Part shown: positions 43,766 to 51,991 of the stretch, one piece after another
How positions within the stretch are numbered: the first letter of the stretch is position 1
Layout: every line of letters starts with the position of its first letter
Assembly (NCBI RefSeq): GCF_035195345.1
Contig: NZ_CP136574.1
Location: 1,727,871-1,791,870 of the forward strand
Length of the DNA: 64,000 bases
Source of the DNA: Flavobacterium sp.
GTDB lineage: Bacteria > Bacteroidota > Bacteroidia > Flavobacteriales > Flavobacteriaceae
Reading direction: 5' to 3'
Notes under the pieces: model-generated
Seen by the model: only the letters and a program-made list of their open reading frames with translations
Database searches by the model: none
Told to the model about the DNA's origin: nothing
Made by a program: the position numbers and the translations under genes

Positions 43766-43778
43766 AATTTTTAAACTA

Positions 43779-44417
43779 ATGAAATACATCTTTTTTCTTT
43801 TATTTTCTCTATCAATTTACGCTCAAGACACCATTCCAGCTTCAAAAAGTGTTATTGCTTTAGATAGAATGAATGTGGTTTATCGTGGTGTTCCTAATCC
43901 TATTTCATTTGCGGTTAACAATGCTAAATCATATATTATTTACGGAAATGGTGTTTCAAAAAAGGATGATGGAAAATATGTTATTCGTCCAGGCTCAGGT
44001 AGTGAAACTAAAGTATTTGTTGAAATAGAAAATTTTGATGGTTCTAAAGTTGTTGAAGAACATGTTTTTAGGGTTATAAATTCATCTGCACCAAAAGGAA
44101 CATTAAACGGTTATTATACTAATAGAGGAGAGTTGCTATTTACTTTAAATGAGTTAAAAAGCGCTATTGTTGGTGTAAATTTTATAGAATATTTTGGAAA
44201 TGAAATTGAAGTAAAACAATTTAATATAAAAATTCCTAATCAACCAACGATTACAGTCTCAGGAAATACTTTTTCAGAAGAAATTGTTAATCTTTTTAAA
44301 AAAGTTAAAAAGAATGATGTGATAATCATTTTTGATATTAAAGGTGTATACGCAGGAAAATATGACGGTTTAATAAAAAAACCAGCACCTATAACTTTTA
44401 GAATTGTAAAAGAATAA
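43779..44417 (+). CDS. Secreted protein resembling the GldM C-terminal region
   Basis: A 212-residue protein from the ATG at 43779, with a signal peptide (YIFFLLFSLSIYAQ). The segment VIALDRMNVVYRGVPNPISF, with a following Ig-like pattern (YIIYGNGVSKKDDGKYVIRP), resembles the periplasmic domains of the gliding/type IX secretion motor protein GldM, without its membrane helix and N-terminal domains. It is likely periplasmic. A link to type IX secretion is inference. The longer ORF from 43734 reads through a palindromic repeat and is rejected. Confidence 0.65.
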   Translation: MKYIFFLLFSLSIYAQDTIPASKSVIALDRMNVVYRGVPNPISFAVNNAKSYIIYGNGVSKKDDGKYVIRPGSGSETKVFVEIENFDGSKVVEEHVFRVINSSAPKGTLNGYYTNRGELLFTLNELKSAIVGVNFIEYFGNEIEVKQFNIKIPNQPTITVSGNTFSEEIVNLFKKVKKNDVIIIFDIKGVYAGKYDGLIKKPAPITFRIVKE

Positions 44418-44446
44418 AAAAACCTCCTAATTTCTTAGAAGGTTTT
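44416..44446 (-). terminator. Intrinsic terminator after tRNA-Cys
   Basis: On the minus strand AACCTTCTAA pairs with TTAGGAGGTT around a GAAA loop (one mismatch), followed by Ts. The A-run on the other side makes it potentially bidirectional, so it could also end the GldM-like gene transcript. Confidence 0.75.
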
Positions 44447-44519
44447 GGAGGCATCTCCCGGATTCGAACCGGGGTAGACGGTTTTGCAGACCGCTGCCTA
44501 GCCGCTCGGCCAAGACGCC
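44446..44519 (-). tRNA. tRNA-Cys (anticodon GCA)
   Basis: The minus strand folds as a cloverleaf: acceptor GGCGTCT with AGATGCC (one G-T pair), anticodon loop CTGCAAA with GCA at 44485-44487, T-arm CCCGG-TTCGAAT-CCGGG, discriminator T and an encoded CCA at 44446-44448. At 71 bases plus CCA it is the short class typical of tRNA-Cys. It is the only tRNA seen in the window. Confidence 0.97.
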
Positions 44520-44536
44520 ATTATTTGAACGGACTG

Positions 44537-44544
44537 CAAATTTA
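44537..44544 (-). promoter_or_regulatory. -7 box for tRNA-Cys
   Basis: The minus strand reads TAAATTTG (TAnnTTTG), 18 bases before the tRNA 5' end. Confidence 0.45.
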
Positions 44545-44610
44545 CATTTTATTTCTTCTTTTCCAAAAATATTAAGCATTTATTAAGTAGAAATATTTAG
44601 TTTTAAAGTT

Positions 44611-44618
44611 TAATTTTG
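44611..44618 (+). promoter_or_regulatory. -7 box for the LTA-synthase-like gene
   Basis: TAATTTTG (TAnnTTTG), 24 bases before the ATG at 44643. Confidence 0.4.
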
Positions 44619-44642
44619 TTCAAAACAAATAGTTGATTAATT

Positions 44643-46562
44643 ATGAAGAATTTACGTTACCTTAAACCTATAGTTAGTTTTTTCTTAATCGGTTTGTGTA
44701 TAACCACCATTAGTAGAATTCTCTTGTTTTTTATTTTCAAAGAACGGGTTGTTGAGAATCCAAACTATGGACAATTGTTTTTAATTGGTCTTCGTTTTGA
44801 TTTAATTCTTATGAGTTACATTGCTTTTTTACCAGCGGTGTTACTTTCTTTACTTCCAGATTCGGTGTTACAATACATTAAAAAATTCTTCAATATTTAC
44901 TTTATTTTCTTCTTGTTTTTGTTCCTACTAATGGAATTATCAACATTAGATTTTATTAATCAATACGATACACGTCCAAATCGTTTGTTTTTAGATTATT
45001 TAATTTATCCAAAAGAAGTGGTTGGAACACTTTTAAAAAGTTATTTACCTTCATTAATTATAACTACTATTTTATTAAACAGTGCTTTATTTTTTGCTTT
45101 AAAATTTGGTAAAAAATTATTTTATCCTCAAGAAAGTAACTATAAAACTAAATTGCTTTTATTTTTAGTTGTTTCATTTTTCTTGTTTTGGGGTGCTCGA
45201 GGTAGTTTAACAACTAAACGACCTATAAATACTAGTAATGCTATTTTTTGTTCGGATCAAATGACAAACTCATTGGGATTAAACTCGTTTTACACCGTTG
45301 CTTTTGCTGCTTATTCTATGAAGAATGAAGGGGATGTAAAAAAATATGGAAAAATGGATGAATTAGAAGCTTACAGCCGTGTAAAAAAATATATGGATGT
45401 AACCGAATTTCTTCCAGGAGAAGTTCCTTTTTTACATCTTCAAAAACCAGATGTTTCTCAACCTAATTACAATGTTGTTGTTTTTTTACAAGAAAGTTTA
45501 GGTGCCGAATATGTGGGATGTTTAAATGGTTTGCCACTAACTCCTGAATTAGATAAACTATCAAAAGAAGGATTATTGTTTACTAATTTATATTGTACAG
45601 GAACACGAAGTGTGCGTGGAATTGAGCAAGTAACTGCTGGATTTTTACCCAATCCTTCTGAAAGTATTGTAAAACTTAGTGGTTCTCAACAAGGATTTTT
45701 TACGTTAGCAGACGCTTTTGGTCGTCATAATTATGATACTAGTTTCATTTATGGAGGAATGGCTAATTTTGATAATATGGCTTCTTTTTTTAACGGAAAT
45801 GGTTTTAAAAATATAATTGATGAAACTGATTTTGATGCCGATGGTAAAAAATATGCCATGAAAGGAACTTGGGGATATTCTGATGAAGATTTAGCAGTTA
45901 AAGCAAACGAATACTACAAAAGCCTTGGTAAAAAACCATTCTTTTCATTAATGTTTTCTACTTCAAATCATGAGCCTTTTGAGTTTCCTGATGGAAGAAT
46001 TAAATTGTATGAACAACCAAAAAACACAGTGCACAACGCAATGAAATATGCCGATTTTTCAATTGGTAAATTCTTTGAATTGGCTAAAAAAGAAGCCTAT
46101 TTCAAAAACACTATTTTTGTAGTAATAGCTGATCATAACACTAGAACATATGGTAAGAATTTAGTTCCAGTTAATAAATTTCATATTCCAGCTTTAATCA
46201 TTGCTCCTAATGTTGAAAAAGGAATTACTTATGATAATTTAGCAAGTCAAATGGATATTCCATCAACAGTTTTAGCTTTGTCTGGAATAACTACTAAAAC
46301 TCCAATGGTTGGAAGAAATTTATTAAAATTACCAAAAGGCACAAAAGGAAGAACCATTATGTTATTCCATGAAACATATGCCTTTAGAGTAGATGACGAT
46401 ATTGTTATCTTAAATCCAAATGCAAAACCATTACAATTTAAAGTAAAAAGTGACACCGAATTAATCCCAGTTGCTTTAAATAAAGAATTAGCCAAAGATG
46501 CTTTAGCGCATATTGTAGCATCAAGCAATATGTATAAAAATAGAGTGTATAAAATCGATTAA
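44643..46562 (+). CDS. LTA synthase-like sulfatase-fold phosphotransferase
   Basis: A 639-residue inner-membrane protein with about five N-terminal helices and a large periplasmic alkaline-phosphatase/sulfatase domain. Visible motifs are NYNVVVFLQESLGAEYVG (metal-binding Glu), the nucleophile region YCTGTRSVRGIEQVTAGF (catalytic Thr), FSTSNHEPFEFPDG and VVIADHNTRTYG (metal Asp-His). Relatives transfer phosphoglycerol from lipids. As the organism looks Gram-negative, the acceptor is more likely a periplasmic or surface glycan than teichoic acid; this is inference. Confidence 0.88.
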   Translation: MKNLRYLKPIVSFFLIGLCITTISRILLFFIFKERVVENPNYGQLFLIGLRFDLILMSYIAFLPAVLLSLLPDSVLQYIKKFFNIYFIFFLFLFLLMELSTLDFINQYDTRPNRLFLDYLIYPKEVVGTLLKSYLPSLIITTILLNSALFFALKFGKKLFYPQESNYKTKLLLFLVVSFFLFWGARGSLTTKRPINTSNAIFCSDQMTNSLGLNSFYTVAFAAYSMKNEGDVKKYGKMDELEAYSRVKKYMDVTEFLPGEVPFLHLQKPDVSQPNYNVVVFLQESLGAEYVGCLNGLPLTPELDKLSKEGLLFTNLYCTGTRSVRGIEQVTAGFLPNPSESIVKLSGSQQGFFTLADAFGRHNYDTSFIYGGMANFDNMASFFNGNGFKNIIDETDFDADGKKYAMKGTWGYSDEDLAVKANEYYKSLGKKPFFSLMFSTSNHEPFEFPDGRIKLYEQPKNTVHNAMKYADFSIGKFFELAKKEAYFKNTIFVVIADHNTRTYGKNLVPVNKFHIPALIIAPNVEKGITYDNLASQMDIPSTVLALSGITTKTPMVGRNLLKLPKGTKGRTIMLFHETYAFRVDDDIVILNPNAKPLQFKVKSDTELIPVALNKELAKDALAHIVASSNMYKNRVYKID

Positions 46563-46574
46563 AAATACTTATTT

Positions 46575-46599
46575 TCATGCTGAACTCGATTCAGCATCT
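46575..46599. repeat. Small palindromic repeat, GTCAT-CTGAA type
   Basis: TGCTGAA pairs with TTCAGCA around CTCGA. It is the same design as the copy at 43740, with a compensating change in both arms (TCCTGAA to TGCTGAA). Confidence 0.7.
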
Positions 46600-46600
46600 A

Positions 46601-46638
46601 AAAAAAAAGAATCGGATGTTAATTCCGATTCTTTTTTT
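46601..46638. terminator. Bidirectional intrinsic terminator
   Basis: AAAGAATCGGA pairs with TCCGATTCTTT around a short loop, with an A-run before and a T-run after. It can end both the LTA-synthase-like gene (+) and folB (-). Confidence 0.85.
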
Positions 46639-46997
46639 TAATTTCTAAACTCTTCCATTTCTATCGTAACTGCTTCTACATCGCCTCCAATAGGTGGATT
46701 TAATTTAGAAACTGCTAATTTTATTCGAGAAATCGACGGTATTTCAGCAAAACATCTAGTGATTATGCGTTGGGCAACATGTTCTAATAATTTGGAACGA
46801 ACCGCCATCTCTTCTACCACAATTTTATTCAATAGCACATAATCAACCGTATCTGCTAACTCATCTGTTTGAGAAGATTTACGTAAATCGGTTTTTATTT
46901 CTAGATCTACTCGGTAGTCAGAACCTATTTTTTCTTCTTCAATTAAACATCCGTGATAGGAAAAAGTGCGAATATTTTGTAATTTAATAGTTCCCAT
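46638..46997 (-). CDS. folB: Dihydroneopterin aldolase
   Basis: Cleaves dihydroneopterin in folate synthesis. It is a 119-residue FolB/T-fold protein: TIKLQNIRTFSYHGCLIEEE, YRVDLEIKTDLRKSSQTDEL, ADTVDYVLLNKIVVEEMA and SRIKLAVSKLNPPIGGDVEA with the catalytic Lys. The length is normal. It is divergent from glnS, with a -7 box 56 bases upstream. Confidence 0.93.
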   Translation of the reverse strand: MGTIKLQNIRTFSYHGCLIEEEKIGSDYRVDLEIKTDLRKSSQTDELADTVDYVLLNKIVVEEMAVRSKLLEHVAQRIITRCFAEIPSISRIKLAVSKLNPPIGGDVEAVTIEMEEFRN

Positions 46998-47006
46998 AAA
47001 ATTTTA

Positions 47007-47100
47007 GTTTCAAGTTTGAGGGTTTTTTAGTTTCAACTTGTTTTTCTTTATTCAAAGTTACATAAAACCTGAAACTTTTAAACTTGAAACCTGAAACATT
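47007..47100. repeat. Heptad repeats in inverted orientation between folB and glnS
   Basis: GTTTCAA and GTTTGAG units begin at 47007; AAACCTG, AAACTTT, AAACTTG, AAACCTG and AAACATT run at 47065-47100 (one extra base after the second). GTTTCAAGTTT at 47007-47017 is the exact reverse complement of 47080-47090. Confidence 0.7.
47053..47060 (-). promoter_or_regulatory. -7 box for folB
   Basis: The minus strand reads TAACTTTG (TAnnTTTG), 56 bases before the folB ATG. Confidence 0.35.
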
Positions 47101-47111
47101 TTCTATCTTTG
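47084..47111 (+). promoter_or_regulatory. Promoter of glnS (-33 TTG and -7 TATCTTTG)
   Basis: TTG at 47084-47086 and TATCTTTG at 47104-47111 are 17 bases apart, within the Bacteroidota spacing. The -33 element is supplied by a heptad repeat unit. The ATG follows at 47129. Confidence 0.55.
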
Positions 47112-47128
47112 CATAAATTTTTGATACT

Positions 47129-48811
47129 ATGTCAACAGAAGAAAAATCATTGAATTTTATAGAACAAATCATTGAAGAAGATTTAAAAAATGGTTTGACA
47201 ACAGATAAATTACGTTTTCGTTTTCCACCAGAACCAAATGGGTATTTACACGTGGGTCATGCCAGTGCAATATGTTTAAATTTTGGTTTAGGAATCGATT
47301 ATAAAGCGCCAGTAAACCTTCGTTTCGACGATACCAATCCCTCTAAAGAAGAACAAGAATACGTTGATGCTATTAAGCGCGATGTAGAATGGCTTGGTTT
47401 TGAATGGGATAAAGAATGTTATGCTTCCGATTATTTCCAACAATTATACGATTGGGCAGTGGAATTAATCAAGAAAGATAAAGCGTATGTAGATAGCCAA
47501 ACTTCGGAAGAAATGGCGCAACAAAAAGGAACGCCTACACAACCTGGTACTGATTCTCCTTACAGAAATCGTTCTATCGAAGAGAATTTAGATTTATTTA
47601 CTCGTATGAAAAACGGTGAATTCGAAAAGGGAACTCACGTTTTGCGTGCTAAAATTTCAATGGGTGCAAACAATATGTTGATGCGTGATCCTATTATTTA
47701 CCGTATCATGCACGCACATCACCACAGAACAGGAAACGATTGGTGTATTTATCCAATGTACGACTGGGCACATGGTGAAAGTGATTATTTAGAGCAAATT
47801 TCACATTCTTTTTGTACGTTAGAATTCTTGCCTCATCGTGAATTATATGATTGGTTTTTGAATCAAATTTATGATGAAACTAAAGTACGTCCCAAACAAA
47901 GAGAATTTGCGCGTAGAAATTTATCACATACGGTTGTTTCTAAACGTAAATTATTGCAATTAGTTGAAGAAAAGCACGTTACAGGTTGGGATGATCCACG
48001 AATGAGTACTATTTCTGGAATGAGAAGACGCGGTTATACACCAAATTCTATCGTAAATTTTGCTAACACAATTGGAATTGCTAAACGTGATAATTTGATT
48101 GATGTTTCACTTTTAGAATTTTGTGTTCGTGAAGATTTGAACAAAATTGCTCCTCGTGTAATGGCCGTTTTAGATCCAGTGAAATTAGTAATTACTAATT
48201 ATCCAAATGGTCAAGAAGAATGGTTAGAAGCTGAAAATAATCCGGAAGAAGAAGTAATGACCTACAGAAAAGTGCCTTTTTCTAAAGAATTATATATCGA
48301 AAGAGATGATTTTCAAGAAGAAGCACATAAGAAATTTTTCCGATTAACTTTAGGAACTGAAGTACGTTTGAAAAATGCGTATATCATTAAAGGTGAATCA
48401 GTTGTAAAAGATGAAAACGGAAAAATTACAGAAATTCATGTTACTTACGATGTAGATTCTAAATCTGGAAGTGGAACTGAAGCGAGTCAAAGAAAAGTAA
48501 AAGGGACCATTCATTGGGTTTCTATTCCTCATGCAAAAGAAGCAGAAGTTCGTGTGTATGATAGATTATTCACCAACGAAAGTCCAGATAAAGATAAAGA
48601 AGTTGATTTTAAAGAATTTATCAATCCAAATTCATTAAAAGTAATTACAGGTTATGTGGAACCAAGTTTAGTTACTTCAAAAGAATTAGATCATTTTCAA
48701 TTTCAACGTTTAGGCTATTTTTGTGTCGATAGAGATTCTACCGCTGAAAAATTAGTTTTTAATAAAACAGTTGGATTACGAGATACTTGGGCAAAAATTT
48801 CAGAACAATAA
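47129..48811 (+). CDS. glnS: Glutamine--tRNA ligase
   Basis: A 560-residue class Ic synthetase. The HIGH motif is in FPPEPNGYLHVGHASAICLN, and the KMSKS equivalent is VVSKRKL. Also visible are LRFDDTNPSKEEQEYVDAIK, the C-terminal beta-barrel anticodon domain (FFRLTLGTEVRLKNAYIIKG), and FQRLGYFCVDRDS near the end. It charges tRNA-Gln directly. The length and start are normal for bacterial GlnS. A strong hairpin follows the stop. Confidence 0.97.
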   Translation: MSTEEKSLNFIEQIIEEDLKNGLTTDKLRFRFPPEPNGYLHVGHASAICLNFGLGIDYKAPVNLRFDDTNPSKEEQEYVDAIKRDVEWLGFEWDKECYASDYFQQLYDWAVELIKKDKAYVDSQTSEEMAQQKGTPTQPGTDSPYRNRSIEENLDLFTRMKNGEFEKGTHVLRAKISMGANNMLMRDPIIYRIMHAHHHRTGNDWCIYPMYDWAHGESDYLEQISHSFCTLEFLPHRELYDWFLNQIYDETKVRPKQREFARRNLSHTVVSKRKLLQLVEEKHVTGWDDPRMSTISGMRRRGYTPNSIVNFANTIGIAKRDNLIDVSLLEFCVREDLNKIAPRVMAVLDPVKLVITNYPNGQEEWLEAENNPEEEVMTYRKVPFSKELYIERDDFQEEAHKKFFRLTLGTEVRLKNAYIIKGESVVKDENGKITEIHVTYDVDSKSGSGTEASQRKVKGTIHWVSIPHAKEAEVRVYDRLFTNESPDKDKEVDFKEFINPNSLKVITGYVEPSLVTSKELDHFQFQRLGYFCVDRDSTAEKLVFNKTVGLRDTWAKISEQ

Positions 48812-48826
48812 AAAGTATCAATTTTT

Positions 48827-48852
48827 GTCATGCTTAATTTATTTCAGTATCC
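48827..48852. repeat. Degenerate GTCAT-CTGAA type repeat
   Basis: GTCATGCTTAATTTATTTCA keeps the outline of the copies at 43740 and 46575 but one arm has decayed. Confidence 0.45.
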
Positions 48853-48865
48853 AAAGTTATTTTTT

Positions 48866-48900
48866 AAACGTGTCAGGTTTTCAAAACTTGACACGTTTTC
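48866..48900 (+). terminator. Long hairpin terminator after glnS
   Basis: AAACGTGTCA pairs with TGACACGTTT, and the inner GTTTT pairs with AAAAC, giving about 16 pairs with one G-T, then a T-rich end. Confidence 0.8.
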
Positions 48901-49125
48901 GTTTTATATAGAAATCTTAATAAAAAATCACAAAATTATCACTAAAAATTATCATTAGTAAAATCTATCGAAATTTAATTTTTAATAACTAAAAACTTAA
49001 AAAAGCGACTTTCATAAATGAATTTTAAGAATAAAACTTTTTTAGGTAAAGTGTTTTTACATCCCAATTACTAAAAGTGTCTAAAAACGCTTTATTTTAA
49101 TTTTTGCTAAAAAACGCTTGTTTTT

Positions 49126-49165
49126 AATCCTGACAAGTTTCAAAAACCTGTCAGGATTCTTTTTT
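49126..49165 (+). terminator. Second long hairpin with T-run
   Basis: AATCCTGACA pairs with TGTCAGGATT, followed by CTTTTTT. The core (CTGACA-GTTT-CAAA) is related to the hairpin at 48866. No gene immediately precedes it, so it may be a repeat element rather than a working terminator. Confidence 0.6.
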
Positions 49166-49181
49166 AATAATTAGACACAAA

Positions 49182-49210
49182 AAAACCACCAATTTTAAAT
49201 TGATGGTTTT
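49182..49210 (-). terminator. Terminator of the SPFH gene
   Basis: AAAACCA-CCAATTT pairs with AAATTGATGGTTTT (one mismatch), with an A/T run on the minus-strand exit side. Confidence 0.65.
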
Positions 49211-49222
49211 CATTTTGTTATG

Positions 49223-49255
49223 TTGTCCCGAAACTTCGGGATTATTTCAGCATCA
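49223..49255. repeat. Palindrome-containing repeat variant
   Basis: CCCGAAACTTCGGG forms a hairpin and is followed by TTTCAGCATC, the right half of the GTCAT-CTGAA repeat family. It overlaps the region just after the SPFH stop. Confidence 0.5.
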
Positions 49256-49257
49256 AT

Positions 49258-50232
49258 TTATACTTCTTCAGATTCGCCTTCAGTTCCAAATTCATCTTTT
49301 TGATGTTTCTTTGCAACTTTTTTGATGTTTCCTTTTTTCATCATTTCACCTACTTGGTTTGATGCACTAAAAGACGCTACCATATTATTCAACATGTCAC
49401 TTCCTGCTTGTGGTGAATTTGGTAATAAAATTAAATTAGAATTTGCATCTGCACCAATTGCTTGTAATGTGTCATAATGTTGCGTTACCACAATTAAAGC
49501 CGAAGCTTCTTGAGAATTAATTCCCACTTTGTTTAATACATCAACCGATTCTACTAAACCACGAGCAATTTCTCTTCTTTGATCAGCAATACCTTGACCT
49601 TGAAGTCTTTTGCTTTCTGCTTCAGCTTTAGCTTTAGCAACAATTCTAATTCTTCCAGCTTCAGCTTCATATTCTGCAGCTGTTTTTTCACGGTCTGCCG
49701 CATTAATACGGTTCATCGCATTTTTAACTTGAATATCTGGATCAATATCTGTAATTAATGTATTGATGATGTCATATCCATAAGTCGTCATTGCCTCGTT
49801 TAACTCACGTTTTACGGCAACTGCAATATCATCTTTACGTTCAAAAACGTCATCTAATTTTAATTTTGGAACTTCAGCTCGCACTACGTCAAATACATAC
49901 GATGTAATTTGGTCGTGTGGATATTCTAATTTATAAAACGCTTCGTATGCTTTTTCTTGTAACACTTTAAACTGAACTGAAACTTTCATTTTAACGAATA
50001 CGTTATCTTTAGTTTTAGTTTCAATGATTACATCTAATTGTTGAATTCTTAAATTTACTCTTCCAGCAATTCGATCTACTACTGGAATTTTTAAATGTAA
50101 ACCTGAATTTCTAAGGCTAAGAAATTTTCCAAAGCGCTCTACTACTACAACAGTTTGCTGTTTCACGGTAAAGAAAGAAGAAAAAAGGACAATTAATCCA
50201 ATGAAGATAATTGGAAACATGATAAACTCCAT
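49258..50232 (-). CDS. SPFH/stomatin-like membrane protein
   Basis: A 324-residue protein with one N-terminal membrane segment (FPIIFIGLIVLFSSFF), then a band-7/SPFH domain (VVVVERFGKFLSLRNSGLHL, VRAEVPKLKLDDVFERKDDI), a coiled-coil Ala/Glu region (AADREKTAAEYEAEAGRIRI) and a C-terminal tail rich in Lys and Glu. It forms membrane-associated oligomers in the inner membrane and is often linked to proteolysis or membrane order. No NfeD partner is seen next to it. The start is the first ATG; an alternative lies at 50220. Confidence 0.9.
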   Translation of the reverse strand: MEFIMFPIIFIGLIVLFSSFFTVKQQTVVVVERFGKFLSLRNSGLHLKIPVVDRIAGRVNLRIQQLDVIIETKTKDNVFVKMKVSVQFKVLQEKAYEAFYKLEYPHDQITSYVFDVVRAEVPKLKLDDVFERKDDIAVAVKRELNEAMTTYGYDIINTLITDIDPDIQVKNAMNRINAADREKTAAEYEAEAGRIRIVAKAKAEAESKRLQGQGIADQRREIARGLVESVDVLNKVGINSQEASALIVVTQHYDTLQAIGADANSNLILLPNSPQAGSDMLNNMVASFSASNQVGEMMKKGNIKKVAKKHQKDEFGTEGESEEV

Positions 50233-50291
50233 AATTTTTTATTGTTTTAGTTATATGATACTTATACGCTTAATTTTTAAAAAAGTTACAC

Positions 50292-51788
50292 TTATAGTCT
50301 CTCAATCGCTTTTTCAATTCTTTCCACTGTTTCGGTTTTTCCTATCATTTCGATAATGTCGAATAAATGTGGACCTTTAAGCGCTCCAACTAAACTCAAT
50401 CGTAACGGTTGCATTACTTTCCCCATTCCAATTTCATTGGTTGCCATCCATTCTTTTAATAAGGTTTCTATGTTAACTGAAGTAAAATTTTCTATTTTAT
50501 TCAATTCAGAAATCACTTGTTGCATTAATACCGGCGTTTCTTCTTTCCAGTTTTTTGCTGCTTTCTCATCGTAAGTTGTTGGCGCTTCAAAGAAATAATC
50601 GGCTAAATCCCAAAACTCATTCACAAAATGTGCTCTTTCTTTAATTAAGGATACAACTCTTTCTAAATCTATTGACGTAGAAACACCTCTTTTTTCTAAA
50701 TTTTCAGAAAAATTTACGGCTAATTCCTTATCACTTTTCCCTATTAGATACTGATGATTGAACCATTTGTTTTTCTCTGGATCAAACTTCGCTCCCGCTT
50801 TGTGAATTCGGTTTAAATCAAATTTTTCTACCAATTCTTCCAATGAGAAAATCTCTTGTTCGGTTCCGTCATTCCATCCTAATAAAGCTAAAAAGTTAAT
50901 TACAGCTTCTGGGAAAAATCCGTTTTCTCTGTAACCTGATGAAGTTCCTTCTTCCGTTTTCCATTCTAAAGGAAATACTGGGAATCCCATTTTATCACCA
51001 TCACGTTTTGATAATTTTCCGTTTCCAATTGGTTTTAAAATCAAGGGTAAATGCGCAAATTCGGGTGCAATCCATCCAAATGCTTTGTATAATAAAACGT
51101 GTAAAGGCATTGATGGCAACCATTCTTCTCCACGAATCACGTGCGAAGTTTCCATTAAATGGTCATCCACAATATTAGCTAAATGGTAGGTTGGCATTCC
51201 ATCTGATTTGAATAATACTTTATCGTCTAATAAATTTGTATCAAACTTAATATCGCCACGAATAATGTCTTTCAATTCTAAAATTTCATTCACAGGTGTT
51301 TTAAAACGGATTACATAATGTTCTCCATTTGCAATTCGTTCTGCTACTTTCTCACGTGAAACTGTCAACGAGTTATCCAATTGTTCTCTAACCGAATGAT
51401 TGTAAATAAACGTTTTTCCATTTGCTTCTGCTTCTTTTCGCATCGCATCTAAACTCTCAGCCGTATCAAAAGCATAATACGCCCAACCTGAATTAATCAA
51501 TTGATCCGCATATTGTTGATACATCGCTTTACGTTCGCTTTGACGATAAGGTCCGAATTTTTCATTCTTTCCAACGGTTTCTTCTGGCGCAATTCCTAAC
51601 CATTCTAAAGCTTCAAAAATATAAGCTTCTGCTCCTGGAACAAAACGCGTTTGATCGGTATCTTCAATGCGTAAATAAAAAGTACCACCATGTTTTTTGG
51701 CAAATAAATAATTGAATAAAGCGGTACGAACACCACCAATATGCAAAGGTCCTGTTGGACTTGGTGCAAATCTTACTCTTACTGACAT
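50292..51788 (-). CDS. gltX: Glutamate--tRNA ligase
   Basis: A 498-residue class Ib synthetase. It starts MSVRVRFAPSPTGPLHIGG (HIGH motif PLHIGG) and has FYLRIEDTDQTRFVPGAE, a catalytic KLSKRDG loop and HLANIVDDHLMETSHVIRGE. I used the ATG at 51788. The frame extends open to 51923, but those 45 codons read through heptad repeats and a promoter box and match nothing in the family. Confidence 0.96.
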   Translation of the reverse strand: MSVRVRFAPSPTGPLHIGGVRTALFNYLFAKKHGGTFYLRIEDTDQTRFVPGAEAYIFEALEWLGIAPEETVGKNEKFGPYRQSERKAMYQQYADQLINSGWAYYAFDTAESLDAMRKEAEANGKTFIYNHSVREQLDNSLTVSREKVAERIANGEHYVIRFKTPVNEILELKDIIRGDIKFDTNLLDDKVLFKSDGMPTYHLANIVDDHLMETSHVIRGEEWLPSMPLHVLLYKAFGWIAPEFAHLPLILKPIGNGKLSKRDGDKMGFPVFPLEWKTEEGTSSGYRENGFFPEAVINFLALLGWNDGTEQEIFSLEELVEKFDLNRIHKAGAKFDPEKNKWFNHQYLIGKSDKELAVNFSENLEKRGVSTSIDLERVVSLIKERAHFVNEFWDLADYFFEAPTTYDEKAAKNWKEETPVLMQQVISELNKIENFTSVNIETLLKEWMATNEIGMGKVMQPLRLSLVGALKGPHLFDIIEMIGKTETVERIEKAIERL

Positions 51789-51804
51789 TTCATTAAATTT
51801 TTTG

Positions 51805-51812
51805 CAAAGATA
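51805..51812 (-). promoter_or_regulatory. -7 box for gltX
   Basis: The minus strand reads TATCTTTG (perfect TAnnTTTG), 16 bases before the gltX ATG. Confidence 0.5.
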
Positions 51813-51833
51813 CGATTTGAATTTTGATTTTGT

Positions 51834-51861
51834 GGATGATGGATGATGGAAGTTGGATGAT
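51834..51861. repeat. Heptad repeat GGATGAT x4 (one variant)
   Basis: GGATGAT, GGATGAT, GGAAGTT and GGATGAT in register, upstream of gltX. Confidence 0.85.
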
Positions 51862-51875
51862 GAAAACTTAAAATA

Positions 51876-51903
51876 AAACTTGTAACCTGAAACTTGAAAC
51901 AAA
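51876..51903. repeat. Heptad repeat, AAACTTG type
   Basis: AAACTTG, TAACCTG, AAACTTG and AAACAAA. The units match those between folB and glnS 4.8 kb away. Confidence 0.7.
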
Positions 51904-51991
51904 TCCCAAATGTTAAGTTTCATTAAAAACCTATTGACTATTCTAGGAAGATGTTGTATTTTTATCAGTTATAAACAATATATAAATAGTC

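Larger units (their letters stand above)
48812..49257. other. 446-bp intergenic region rich in hairpins, no gene
   Basis: No supported ORF. It holds a degenerate palindromic repeat (48827-48852), two related long hairpins (48866-48900 and 49126-49165), a third hairpin next to the SPFH gene (49182-49210) and a CCCGAAACTTCGGG hairpin within 49223-49255. Between 48900 and 49120 there is only AT-rich sequence. Confidence 0.7.

Noticed and set aside
43734..43778. Extended start for the GldM-like gene giving VILNSFQDL
   Set aside because: These residues are a translation of a palindromic repeat; the ATG at 43779 begins a signal peptide.
51348..51363. parS-like sequence inside gltX around CACGTGAAAC
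   Set aside because: Three mismatches to the 16-base consensus, including inner positions; probably coding coincidence.
51789..51923. N-terminal extension of gltX by 45 residues
   Set aside because: It reads through heptad repeats and the promoter box; the family N-terminus begins at the ATG at 51788.
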